DNA from: Hypericibacter sp049323455
GTDB taxonomy: Bacteria > Pseudomonadota > Alphaproteobacteria > Dongiales > Dongiaceae
Reading direction: 5' to 3'
Length of the DNA: 64,000 nucleotides
Assembly: GCA_049323455.1 (NCBI GenBank)
Contig: JBMONF010000032.1
Coordinates: forward strand, 12,355 to 76,354
The notes under the pieces were generated by a model. That model saw nothing but the letters and a program-made list of their open reading frames with translations. It was not told where the DNA came from and did no database searches. Shown here piece after piece: positions 55,829 to 63,889 of this stretch. The position numbers were made by a program, and so were the translations under genes. How positions within the stretch are numbered: position 1 is the first letter of the stretch; each line of letters opens with the position of its first letter.

Positions 55829-57034
55829 GTGGAACGCGAGGTCTGGATCACCGGCCGAGGCTTGATTTCGGCCCTGGGCGAAGGCGGCGAGGCGCACTGG
55901 GCGGCACTCGACGATCCGTCGCGCTGGCGGACGGCCATCGACGCCGAGAGCTTCGCGCCCTTTCCGATTCATCCCGTTCGTGCGCTCGATCTCGATCGCT
56001 TCATTCCGAAGAAGGGGGATCAGCGGGCCATGGGCCCGCTCATGCATTACGCGGTGGCGGCGGCCGGCCTGGCGCTGGCCGATGCCGGGCTCGCCGGCGA
56101 TGCGGCCCGACTGGCCGAGACCGATCTCGTCGTGGCGGGTCCCGGCGGCGAGCGCGATGTCGCGGTCGACGAGCAGATCCTGGCGGGGATCGAGCAGGCG
56201 CCGCAGGCAGGCGCCTTCCTCAACGAGCGGCTGCTGAACGATCTCAGGCCTACCCTGTTCCTGGCGCAGCTTCCCAATCTCATCGCCGGCAACATCTCGA
56301 TCGTGCATGGCGTAACGGGCTCGAGCCGCACCTTCATGGGCGAGGAGATCGCCGGGATCGACGCGGTGCGCGACGCCTTCGCGCGCGTGGCAGCGCGGCA
56401 GAGCGAGGTGGCGCTGGTCGGGGCCGCCTTCAACGCCAGCCGCTGGGACATCCTGCTGCTGTTCCGGTCGGGCGGCATCCTGCTCGACCGGCCCTGGATG
56501 CCGCTCTGGCGCCGCCCGCAAGCGGGCATCGTGCTCGGCAGCGTCGGCGCCTTCCTGGTGCTGGAGGCGCCCGAACGTGCCAAGGCGCGCGGTGCGAAGC
56601 CGCTGGCGAAATTGTCGGCCGTGCTGGCCGATCGCAGCGACCGTGGGCCCGGCGCCGCGGCGGCCGCAGCCCGGCGACAGCTGGCCGGGATCGGTTCGAG
56701 ACTGGGGCGGGGGCCGCTCGGCGTGCTCTCGGGCGCCTGCGGCGCGGGACCGATCACGCGCGAGGAGCGCGATCTTCTCGCGAGCCTCGGCGACAGCGGG
56801 CGCGCGGTTGCGGTGCGCGGCACGGCCGCGGCGCTGGGTCACGCCATGGAAGCCTCTTTCCTGGCCAATCTCGCCCTTGCTATCACTTGTCTCGAACACC
56901 GCCGCCTGTTCGCGAGCCTCGATCCGCAGGAACCCGTCGAAGCGCCTTCGCCCGATGGTCTCGAGCGTATCCTGGTCACGGGCTGGGGGCATCACCGCGG
57001 CGAGGGGTTGGCGCTGGTCGAAGCGGTGCCCTGA
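55829..57034 (+). CDS. Beta-ketoacyl synthase-like protein lacking the catalytic cysteine (FabF2XL-type)
   Basis: A 401-residue thiolase-fold protein in the fabF2XL position of the AcpXL cluster. The N-terminus WITGRGLISALGEGGEAHW and the glycine-rich C-terminus GTAAALGHAMEASFLANLAL are ketosynthase-like. Where active enzymes have TACAS the sequence reads HGVTGSSR (160-167), with Thr163 at the Cys position, and the HGTGT histidine motif is missing. It therefore probably acts as a chain-length-factor-like partner of the intact synthase encoded next. Start is GTG 55829 with AAAGGGA upstream. Confidence 0.87.
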   Translation: MEREVWITGRGLISALGEGGEAHWAALDDPSRWRTAIDAESFAPFPIHPVRALDLDRFIPKKGDQRAMGPLMHYAVAAAGLALADAGLAGDAARLAETDLVVAGPGGERDVAVDEQILAGIEQAPQAGAFLNERLLNDLRPTLFLAQLPNLIAGNISIVHGVTGSSRTFMGEEIAGIDAVRDAFARVAARQSEVALVGAAFNASRWDILLLFRSGGILLDRPWMPLWRRPQAGIVLGSVGAFLVLEAPERAKARGAKPLAKLSAVLADRSDRGPGAAAAAARRQLAGIGSRLGRGPLGVLSGACGAGPITREERDLLASLGDSGRAVAVRGTAAALGHAMEASFLANLALAITCLEHRRLFASLDPQEPVEAPSPDGLERILVTGWGHHRGEGLALVEAVP

Positions 57035-57120
57035 CGGACGCGGGAACCGAAGCGGCGCCTCGACGAGCGGGGCGGGCGTCGGGCGAAACGCACCGACGCG
57101 GGAGCAAGGGGAGGATCGGG

Positions 57121-58377
57121 ATGGCGCAACGCGTACCGGCCAAGCCCGTGGCGATCACGGGTATCGGCATCCTGACCGCGCTGGGCGAAGGCCGCGAGGA
57201 GAACTGGCGCCGCCTTTCGGGCGGCGAATCCGGCATCCGCCGCATCACGCGCTTCCCGATCGAGGGGCTGCGCACCAGCATCGCCGGCACCATCGACTTC
57301 ATCCGGCCGGACTTCGCCGACACGCCGCATGTCACGCTGGAGGCGGCGCGGCGCGTGGCGGCCGAGGCGCTGGCCGAGAGCGGCCTGGGGGCGCCCGGCG
57401 ATTTTCCCGGGCCCCTGTTCCTGGCCGGGCCGCCGATCGAGCACGAATGGCCGCAGCGCCGCCGCTTCGCGGCACGCGCCGGGGCTTGCGGCTATGCGGC
57501 CATGGCCGCCGCCGATCAGGAATCGAACGAGGCTTACGAGGCCTTCCTCAACGGCTTCGTCGCCGACCGGCTGGCGGACGAGCTCGGCACGCGGGGCGCG
57601 CCCGCGACGATCTCCACCGCTTGCGCCTCGGGCGCCACGGTGATTCAGCTGGGCGTCGAGGCGATCCGCCGCGGCGAAGCGGATGCCGCGCTCGTCATCG
57701 GCGCGGACGCCTCGGTGCAGCCCGAGGCGCTCGTCCGTTTCTCCCTGCTCTCCGCGCTCTCGACTGCGAACGCGGACCCTGCCGCGGCCGCCAAGCCCTT
57801 CTCGAGGAACCGCGACGGCTTCGTCATGGCCGAGGGAGCCGCCGCCTTCGTGCTGGAGGATGTCGCCGCGGCCAGGGCGCGGGGTGCCCGCATCCTGGGC
57901 TATGTGCTGGGCTGCGGCGAGGCGGCGGACGGCTTCCACCGCACGCGCTCCAGCCCCGACGGCGGGCCGATTGTCCGCTGCATGAGGAACGCGCTCGCCG
58001 ATGCGGGGCTCGGGCCCGACGCCATCGATTATGTCAACGCGCACGGCACCGGCACGCCCGAGAACGACAGGATGGAGACGCTCGGCCTGCAACAGCTCTT
58101 CGGCGAGCGGCTCGCGGGCCTCCCCGTCAGCTCCAACAAGTCGATGGTGGGCCATACGCTCACGGCGGCAGGCGTGGTCGAGGCCGCCTTCTCGGTCATG
58201 ACGCTCGAGGCGCAGCTCCTGCCGCCCACCATCAACTACCGCGAGCCCGATCCCGCGATCCCGCTCGACGTCGTGCCCAACCGCGCGCGGCCCGCAAGCG
58301 TGAGCCGCATCCTCTCCAATTCCTTCGGCTTCGGCGGCCAGAACACGAGCCTCGTGCTCGGCCTCGACGCGGCGTGA
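57121..58377 (+). CDS. Beta-ketoacyl-ACP synthase II-like (FabF1XL-type)
   Basis: A 418-residue condensing enzyme with an intact active site: Cys168 in ISTACASGAT, His308 in NAHGTGTPEND and His345 in NKSMVGHTLTAAG. It should extend acyl-AcpXL to C28. GGGGAGG precedes the ATG at 57121. The immediately upstream gene is the cysteine-less homolog, and a heterodimer of the two is plausible by analogy to type II polyketide synthase KS/CLF pairs. The cluster order acpXL-fabZ-fabF2-fabF1-adh is conserved with rhizobia. Confidence 0.92.
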   Translation: MAQRVPAKPVAITGIGILTALGEGREENWRRLSGGESGIRRITRFPIEGLRTSIAGTIDFIRPDFADTPHVTLEAARRVAAEALAESGLGAPGDFPGPLFLAGPPIEHEWPQRRRFAARAGACGYAAMAAADQESNEAYEAFLNGFVADRLADELGTRGAPATISTACASGATVIQLGVEAIRRGEADAALVIGADASVQPEALVRFSLLSALSTANADPAAAAKPFSRNRDGFVMAEGAAAFVLEDVAAARARGARILGYVLGCGEAADGFHRTRSSPDGGPIVRCMRNALADAGLGPDAIDYVNAHGTGTPENDRMETLGLQQLFGERLAGLPVSSNKSMVGHTLTAAGVVEAAFSVMTLEAQLLPPTINYREPDPAIPLDVVPNRARPASVSRILSNSFGFGGQNTSLVLGLDAA

Positions 58378-58459
58378 GCGAAGCGCGCGCGAGCACAGGC
58401 CCATTCTCCCTCGCCACCCGCGAAGCGGGGGCGTGTGCACACAGGGCCGTTCCTTATTC

Positions 58460-58625
58460 GTCATCCCGGACGCTAGGCGAGCCCAAAGCCCGGAAGGGCT
58501 TTGGGGTTGCGAGCCTTGCGATCCGGGATCCAGGGCCATACCGAACTCGGCGTCGAGATGGGTCCCGGATAGCTCGGTTTGCCGACGAAATCGAAGATTT
58601 CGGGCAAACCGGCTTCCGGGACGAC
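58460..58625. repeat. Repeat family B composite
   Basis: The block starts GTCATCCCGGACGC and ends TCCGGGACGACGG, with an inner GATCCGGGATCCAGG and a GTCCCGGATAGC module. It also contains inverted pieces around AAAGCCCGGAAGGGCTTTGG. It occupies the fabF1XL-adhXL gap. Confidence 0.7.
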
Positions 58626-58655
58626 GGGATATGTGCATGCCCTGATGCTTCATGC

Positions 58656-58719
58656 GGGCGAGGGTTTAGAGCGGCAGAGCTCTCCTCCGCTTCGGGAGGG
58701 CGAGGGTTTAGAGCGGCAG
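58656..58719 (+). repeat. Direct repeat of 22 bp upstream of adhXL-like gene
   Basis: The 22-bp sequence beginning GGGCGAGGGTTTAGAGCGG occurs at 58656-58677 and again at 58698-58719, a 42-bp period. The copies end 10 bp before the alcohol dehydrogenase start. The stretch could be a regulatory site, or slippage of the G+C-rich repeat next to it. Confidence 0.7.
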
Positions 58720-58729
58720 GGCTCGGTCC

Positions 58730-59755
58730 ATGCGCGCGCTGGCGCTGATCGAGGAGGGCCGGCTCGAGCCGGTCGATTGCCCGGAGCCGCCGCCGCCGGC
58801 CGCGGGCCAGGTGCAGCTGCGCATGCGCCGGCTGGCCTTGAACCATATCGATCTCTGGGGTGCGCGCGGCATGGCCTTCGCCAAGCGCAAGCTGCCGGTC
58901 GTGGCCGGCGTCGAGGGGGCCGGCGAGATCGTCGCCGTCGGCGAAGGCGTGGAAGGCCTCGCCACCGGCCACCGGGTGGCGCTCTATGCCGGGCTCGTCT
59001 GCCGCACCTGCCGGCGCTGCCGCGAGGGCCGCGAGAACCTGTGCGAGAACGTCGCCGGCATCATGGGCTTCCATGTGGACGGGCTCGCGCGCGAGCGGCT
59101 CAACGTCCCCGCCCACCTCGCCTTCAAGATTCCGGACGGGGTCGCGTGGAGCGATGCGGCCTGCGCGCCGCTCACCTTCGCCACCGTGCAGCACATGCTG
59201 TTCGACAACGCGAAGCTCGAGGCCGGCGAGTGGATTCTCGTCCATGCCGGCGGTTCGGGCATCGGCTCGACCGCGATCCTGATGGCCAAGCGGGCCGGCG
59301 CCACCGTGATCGCGACCGCCGGCAGCGACGCCAAGCTCGAGAAGATGCGCCGCCTCGGCGCCGATCACGTCGTCAACTACAGCACCGAGCGGTTCGAGAG
59401 TATTGCGCGCCGGCTCACGGGCAAGCGCGGCGTCGACGTGGTGTTCGAGCATGTCGGTCCCGCCACCTGGGCCGGCAGTCTCTTGTCGCTCGCCAAGGGC
59501 GGGCGCCTCGTCACCTGCGGGGCGACCAGCGGCATCAGCGCCGAGACCAACCTGTTCCATCTGTTCCAGCAGCAGCTCAGGATCATCGCCTCCTTCGGCG
59601 CCAATTTCCGCAACGTGCGCGAGAGCCTCGCCAAGATGGCGGCGGGATTGAAGCCCGTGATCGATACCGAGATCGCGCTCGAGGAGATGGCGGCCGGCAT
59701 CGAACGGCTGAAGCAGCGCGACGTGTTCGGCAAGATCGTGTTGCGGATGGATTGA
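58730..59755 (+). CDS. Zinc-containing alcohol dehydrogenase superfamily protein (AdhXL-type)
   Basis: A 341-residue medium-chain reductase. The structural zinc loop is CRTCRRCREGRENLCENV (about 85-102) and the NAD(P) fold has HAGGSGIGSTAI. The catalytic zinc ligands of true alcohol dehydrogenases are not evident (LALNHIDLWG replaces the Cys motif), so it may be a quinone or enoyl reductase-like enzyme. In the rhizobial AcpXL cluster a similar gene supplies the enoyl reduction step; I infer the same here. The usual next gene, the acyltransferase lpxXL, is not present downstream. Confidence 0.85.
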   Translation: MRALALIEEGRLEPVDCPEPPPPAAGQVQLRMRRLALNHIDLWGARGMAFAKRKLPVVAGVEGAGEIVAVGEGVEGLATGHRVALYAGLVCRTCRRCREGRENLCENVAGIMGFHVDGLARERLNVPAHLAFKIPDGVAWSDAACAPLTFATVQHMLFDNAKLEAGEWILVHAGGSGIGSTAILMAKRAGATVIATAGSDAKLEKMRRLGADHVVNYSTERFESIARRLTGKRGVDVVFEHVGPATWAGSLLSLAKGGRLVTCGATSGISAETNLFHLFQQQLRIIASFGANFRNVRESLAKMAAGLKPVIDTEIALEEMAAGIERLKQRDVFGKIVLRMD

Positions 59756-59796
59756 GGCACCAGGCGCGATCGACGCGCTCGACGACGGCCGTGCTG

Positions 59797-60098
59797 TTAC
59801 CCCTCCCCCGACCCCCTCTCGCAAGGAGAGGGGGTAAATGGAAAACCGAAGCCGTCGCAAGAGAAGGGGGTCAAAATTTTCTGACCCCCTCGATGGGCAG
59901 GGCAATCGCATGTGGCTGCGGAGCGGATTTCCTCGCCCTTCGAGACGGGCCTTCGGCCCTCCGCGAGGCGTGAGGAAATCCGCGAGATTTCGTGAGACCC
60001 CCTCGTCCTGAGGAGGCCGCGAAGCGGCCGTCTCGAAGGATGAGGGCGTCACATGCGATACCCCTGCCCCTCGATGGGGGAGGGTAGGGAGGGGGTGA
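59797..60098. repeat. Composite block of repeat families A and C
   Basis: The 300-bp gap holds, in order, CCCCTCCCCCGACCCCCTC with GAGAGGGGGT, a GGGGGTCAAAATTTTCTGAC module, and a family C block. That block includes CGTCCTGAGGAGGCCGC, GCGGCCGTCTCGAAGGATG and inverted arms GCGGATTTCCTC/GAGGAAATCCGC. It ends with a family A copy (CCCCTCGATGGGGGAGGG, TAGGGAGGGGG). I see no gene in 59756-60223. Confidence 0.75.
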
Positions 60099-60223
60099 CA
60101 AGCGCTTGCGATCCTGCTCTCTTGCGGAAAACGGCGAGGCTGGGGGGATAATCGCTCTCGCGCGAAGGCGAGCAATCGCACAAGAAGAGAGCGCCCGAAA
60201 GAGGCGTCGAGGGGAGGAAACGC

Positions 60224-61456
60224 ATGAGCGAAAGCGGCGAATATAACGACAAGATGACCGCCATGCTGCAGTTGATCTGGGGCGAGGGCTTCATGGCGCC
60301 CGGCGGACCCGATCTCGTGCGCGAGACGGTCCGGGGCCTCGATCTTAAGGGCAAGCGCGTGCTCGACATCGGCTCGGGGCTCGGCGGCGGCGACATCGTG
60401 CTGGCCGGGCTCGGCGCCCGCGTGGTCGGACTCGACATCGAGGCGCCCTTGGTCGAGCGCGCGCGCAAGCTCGCCGCCGCCAAGGGCCTCTCCAAGCGCG
60501 TCGAGTTCAGGCTGACCAAGCCCGGGCCGCTGCCCTTCCCGGACGCGAGCTTCGATCTGGTCTACAGCTCCGGCGCCTTCACCCAGATCGCCGACAAGGA
60601 GGGCCTGTTCAAGGAGGCCTTCCGCGTGCTCGTGCCCGGCGGCTGGTTCGCGGCCTACGACTGGATGAAGGGGCCGGGCCCGATCAGCGACGACATGCGC
60701 TATTTCTACGAGATGGAGGAGCTCACCTACGCGATGGAGACGCCCGAGTTCCACCGCCGGCTCCTCGATCGGCTCGGCTTCGATCCCGTGATGGTCGAGG
60801 AGGATGGCGGCTGGTACCGGCGCGAGGCGCATCACGAGCACGACCTGATGGCGGGCCCGACCCTCTATCCGCGCATGGTGGCGCTCTTGGGCAAGGACCG
60901 GGCCGATCATTTCGTCGAGGACTGGCGCGCGCTCACGGTGGTGCTCGACAAGGGCGAGCTCAGGCCCGGGCGCTGGCACGCGCGGAAGCCCGAGCGCGGC
61001 GGGGCGGGGAAAGCGGCGAAACCGGACAACGCAAAGGCAACGGAGAAGAGGATGGCGAAGCGTGGGGCTTTGAAGAAGAAGGCGGCGAAGAAGGGCGGGC
61101 CGATGCCGGTCAGGATCGGCGGCCGGGGGGCGAAGATCGAGAGAGGCGCGCCGGCCAATCCCGTGTCGGGAAGGCCCAGGACCACCACGCAGAACTTCTA
61201 CACCGACGCCACCGGCGCGCTCTTCTGCGGCATCTGGACCTCGACCCGGGGCAAGTGGCCGGTCGAGTACAAGGAGGAGGAGGAGTTCATCTATCTGATC
61301 GAGGGCAGGGTGAAGCTCACCGCCGCCGACGGCCGCAGCCAGACCTACAAGGCCGGCGACGCCTTCGTGATTCCGATGGGCTTCACCGGCACCTGGGAGA
61401 CGCTCGAGCCGATCCGCAAATACTACGCGATCTGGAACCCGAAAGCGGGGAAGTGA
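60224..61456 (+). CDS. Fusion of SAM-dependent methyltransferase and C-terminal cupin
   Basis: A 410-residue two-domain protein. Residues 1-250 are a class I methyltransferase (motif I VLDIGSGLGG at 46-55; EYNDKMTAMLQLIWGEGFMAPGG resembles phosphoethanolamine/sarcosine N-methyltransferases). A Lys/Ala-rich linker (about 255-305) follows. Residues 310-410 form a DUF861-type cupin (EEFIYLIEGRVKL, YKAGDAFVIPMGFTGTWE). Frame and codon use are continuous through the linker, so I treat it as one protein. Substrates are unknown; choline, betaine or another small amine is a guess. Confidence 0.85.
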   Translation: MSESGEYNDKMTAMLQLIWGEGFMAPGGPDLVRETVRGLDLKGKRVLDIGSGLGGGDIVLAGLGARVVGLDIEAPLVERARKLAAAKGLSKRVEFRLTKPGPLPFPDASFDLVYSSGAFTQIADKEGLFKEAFRVLVPGGWFAAYDWMKGPGPISDDMRYFYEMEELTYAMETPEFHRRLLDRLGFDPVMVEEDGGWYRREAHHEHDLMAGPTLYPRMVALLGKDRADHFVEDWRALTVVLDKGELRPGRWHARKPERGGAGKAAKPDNAKATEKRMAKRGALKKKAAKKGGPMPVRIGGRGAKIERGAPANPVSGRPRTTTQNFYTDATGALFCGIWTSTRGKWPVEYKEEEEFIYLIEGRVKLTAADGRSQTYKAGDAFVIPMGFTGTWETLEPIRKYYAIWNPKAGK

Positions 61457-61512
61457 CGATCATTGTTGATGATCGTCATGCCTGGGCAATTTGCTATCAC
61501 GCCCGCAACATT

Positions 61513-61572
61513 CCCCCGTCATTTTCGCGAAAGCGGGAATCCAGGGGCGAGCGACGTGCAGTTGCCCCTGGG
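61513..61572. repeat. Repeat family B-like element
   Basis: CGTCATTTTCGCGAAAGCGG then GAATCCAGGGGCGA, followed by CAGTTGCCCCTGG, gives nested inverted arms (TTTCGCGAAAG and CAGGGGC/GCCCCTG). It lies between the fusion gene and the convergent DUF983 gene. Confidence 0.7.
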
Positions 61573-61656
61573 CCCCGCGGCCGGCTTCGCCGGCGAATCA
61601 AAGGTAGCGGGCGAAGCCCGCGGGCGCCGGGGCGACGAGAGAGGAGGCCTTTCCGC

Positions 61657-62094
61657 CTACCGCTCCTTCGAGCGCCAGATGGCGGCGATCACCGCGCCCT
61701 TGATGAAGGGCAGGAAGGCCAGCGTCGCCAGAAGCGTGAAGGGCAACCAGATCGCCATCTGCACCCATTCGGGCGGATGGGCGAGCTGCTCCATGAGCAG
61801 GAGCCCCGGCACCATGATGTGGCCCACGATCAGGATGGTGAAATAGGCCGGCACGTCGTCGGCGCGGTAGGGCTCGAAGCCGAGGCCGCAATGGGCGCAA
61901 GCCTCGCGCATGGCGAGGTAGCCCCGGATCAGCGCGCCCCGGCCGCAGCGCGGGCAGCGGCGATGGAGCCCCCGCTTGAGCGCGGTCCAGAGGCCGACGG
62001 GCCTTGCGCCGGCCCAGCGGCCCGCGCCCGCAGAGCTGCTGCCCGTCGCCCCCGCGCTCGTCGCCGCCGAGCCGATGTCTGTTGGTGTGGTCAT
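61657..62094 (-). CDS. DUF983 domain membrane protein
   Basis: A 145-residue protein. The DUF983 pattern is clear: a zinc-ribbon pair CPRCGRGALIRGYL and CAHCGLGFE, then ADDVPAYFTILIVGHIMVPG, and a second hydrophobic stretch (WLPFTLLATLAFLPFIKGAVIAAIW). Two C-terminal spans are likely. The family is widespread in alphaproteobacteria and of unknown function, often beside cytochrome oxidase or related genes; no such neighbour is seen here. Start at 62094 or 62127 is not decided by the sequence. Confidence 0.85.
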   Translation of the reverse strand: MTTPTDIGSAATSAGATGSSSAGAGRWAGARPVGLWTALKRGLHRRCPRCGRGALIRGYLAMREACAHCGLGFEPYRADDVPAYFTILIVGHIMVPGLLLMEQLAHPPEWVQMAIWLPFTLLATLAFLPFIKGAVIAAIWRSKER

Positions 62095-62155
62095 GGATGC
62101 CGTCCGCCCGATGTGAGGTCCGTTCATTATCCGGCGAGCCTTCGTTGCATCTCCA

Positions 62156-62360
62156 CCCTCTCCCTACCCTCCCCCGTCAAGGGGGAGGGCGAAGAGTTTG
62201 TTGTTGGCCCCGCCCGTCTCGTTCCCGTCGAGAGGGAAGGGGGAGGGTCAGATTTTCTTTGACCCCCTCCCCTTGCGGGCCTTCGCCCGCCGAAGGGTTC
62301 CGTTGGAGAGACACTCCGACGGAAAAGCTTCGGCCCGCAGGCGGGAGGGGGAGGGGTTCA
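62156..62360. repeat. Repeat family A cluster
   Basis: CCCTCTCCCTACCCTCCCCC, then AAGGGGGAGGGC, another copy starting GAGAGGGAAGGGGGAGGG, and TGACCCCCTCCCCTTGCGGG with AGGGGGAGGGG near 62350. Inner modules GAAGGGTTCCGTTGGAGAG and ACTCCGACGGAAAAGC also pair. The block separates the DUF983 gene from the amidase. Confidence 0.75.
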
Positions 62361-62401
62361 TTGCAAGAGGCGTCCCCAACAAATGGCCTACCGCATTGGC
62401 C

Positions 62402-63802
62402 CTACAAGCGCGGCAGGGCAAAAGGCCGCACCCGCTCGAAGGCGCGGGCGGCGCGCAAGACCAGCGCGTCGGCGTAGCGCGCGCCCACGATCTGCAGGCC
62501 CACGGGCAGCCCGGCCCTGGTGAAGCCGCAGGGCACCGAGGCCGCCGGCTGCTGCGTCAGGTTGAAGGGGTAGGAGAAGGGCGACCAGTCGGTCCAGCGC
62601 CCCTCCTCGTCGTCGGGCGGCAGCTCGTGCCCCGCCTCGAAGGCCGTGAGCGGCATCATCGGCGTGAGCAGCAGGTCGTAGCGCTCGTGGAAGCGGTTCA
62701 TGGCGACGCCCATGGCCTCGCGCGCCTTGACCGCGGCCAGATAGTCCATGAGCGGGATCCTGGCGCCCGCCTTGGCGATCTCGATCAGGCCCGGGTCCAT
62801 GCGCTTCCTCTGCGCCGCCGTATAGGCCCGGAGCGCGTTGGCCGCCCCCGGGAACCAGTGCTTCACGAACACGTCGGCGACGTTCTCGAACCGGACCTCG
62901 GTCTCCTCGACCTTGGCGCCGAGCTCCTTGGAAAAGACGTGCACGGCCTCGGCCACGATCTTCGCCACCTCGGGCTGGACGCGGTTGCCGCCGAGGCTGG
63001 GGCTGAAGGCGACCTTGAGGCCCTTGACGCCCTTGCCGAGCCCCTTCGTGTAGTCGGCGCCGTCATAGGGCAGCGCATACCAGTCGCGCGGGTCGGGGAG
63101 CGCGAGCACGTTCAGCATCAGCGCCGCGTCGGCGACCGTGCGCGTCATCGGTCCCACGTGTGCCACCGTGCCGAACGGGCTCAAGGGGTGGGCCGGCACG
63201 CGGCCATAGGTCTGCTTGAAGCCGAAGATGCCGGTGAAGGAGGCCGGGATGCGGATCGAGCCGCCGCCGTCGGTGCCCAGATGCAGCGCCCCCATGCCGC
63301 AGGCGGCCGCGACCGCGGCCCCGCCCGAGGAGCCGCCCGGCGTCTTGGTCGGGTCCCAGGGGTTGCGCGTGATGCCGGTCAAGGGGCTGTCGGTGACCCC
63401 CTTCCAGCCGAACTCGGGCGTGGTGGTCTTGCCCAGCAGCACCGCGCCCTGCTCGCGCAAGCGCGCCACCACCGGCGCGTCCTCGTTCCAGTCCTGGTTG
63501 CGCTTGACCGCCTTGGAGCCGCGCAGCGTGGGCCAGCCCTTGGCGAGCAGCAGGTCCTTGACCGTGGCCGGCACGCCGTCGACGGCGCCGACGGGCTTGC
63601 CCTTGTGCCAACGCGCCTCGGAGGCCCGCGCCGCGGCCAGCGCGTGGCGTTCGTCCACCAGGCAGAAGGCGTTGAAGCGGGGATCGAGCGTGGCGATGCG
63701 CGCGAGCGCCGCCTTCGTCGCCTCGACCGGCGAGAGCTTCTTCTTGGCGTAAAGGGCGAGGAGCTCAGTGGCGGAGAGAAGCGCGGGGTCGGTGGAGGGC
63801 AT
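62402..63802 (-). CDS. Amidase signature family protein
   Basis: A 466-residue amidase with the Ser-cisSer-Lys triad visible: Lys82 in PATVKDLLLAKG, Ser158 in TPGGSSGGAAV and the nucleophile Ser182 in TDGGGSIRIPAS. The family cores GVPATVKD and GFKQTYGRVP are in place. The substrate is an amide or ester, unspecified. It stands alone and downstream of palindromic repeats. Relation to GatA is unlikely because no gatB or gatC is near and the C-terminal region differs. Confidence 0.92.
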   Translation of the reverse strand: MPSTDPALLSATELLALYAKKKLSPVEATKAALARIATLDPRFNAFCLVDERHALAAARASEARWHKGKPVGAVDGVPATVKDLLLAKGWPTLRGSKAVKRNQDWNEDAPVVARLREQGAVLLGKTTTPEFGWKGVTDSPLTGITRNPWDPTKTPGGSSGGAAVAAACGMGALHLGTDGGGSIRIPASFTGIFGFKQTYGRVPAHPLSPFGTVAHVGPMTRTVADAALMLNVLALPDPRDWYALPYDGADYTKGLGKGVKGLKVAFSPSLGGNRVQPEVAKIVAEAVHVFSKELGAKVEETEVRFENVADVFVKHWFPGAANALRAYTAAQRKRMDPGLIEIAKAGARIPLMDYLAAVKAREAMGVAMNRFHERYDLLLTPMMPLTAFEAGHELPPDDEEGRWTDWSPFSYPFNLTQQPAASVPCGFTRAGLPVGLQIVGARYADALVLRAARAFERVRPFALPRL

Positions 63803-63889
63803 GGGGGGAGGATTTCAGAGTGTGTTGGTCGATGGCGGAGTGTAAGGCAGACTCGAGGGTGGGCGATACAGCTTGTCCTGAGAGGGTAA

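Noticed and set aside
58652..58720. Short direct repeats read as a CRISPR start
   Set aside because: Only two copies, no cas genes and an unsuitable spacer length; a simple duplication.
58454..60979. 841-residue minus-strand frame over the AdhXL and methyltransferase genes
   Set aside because: Antisense to both genes and runs through repeat DNA; shadow.
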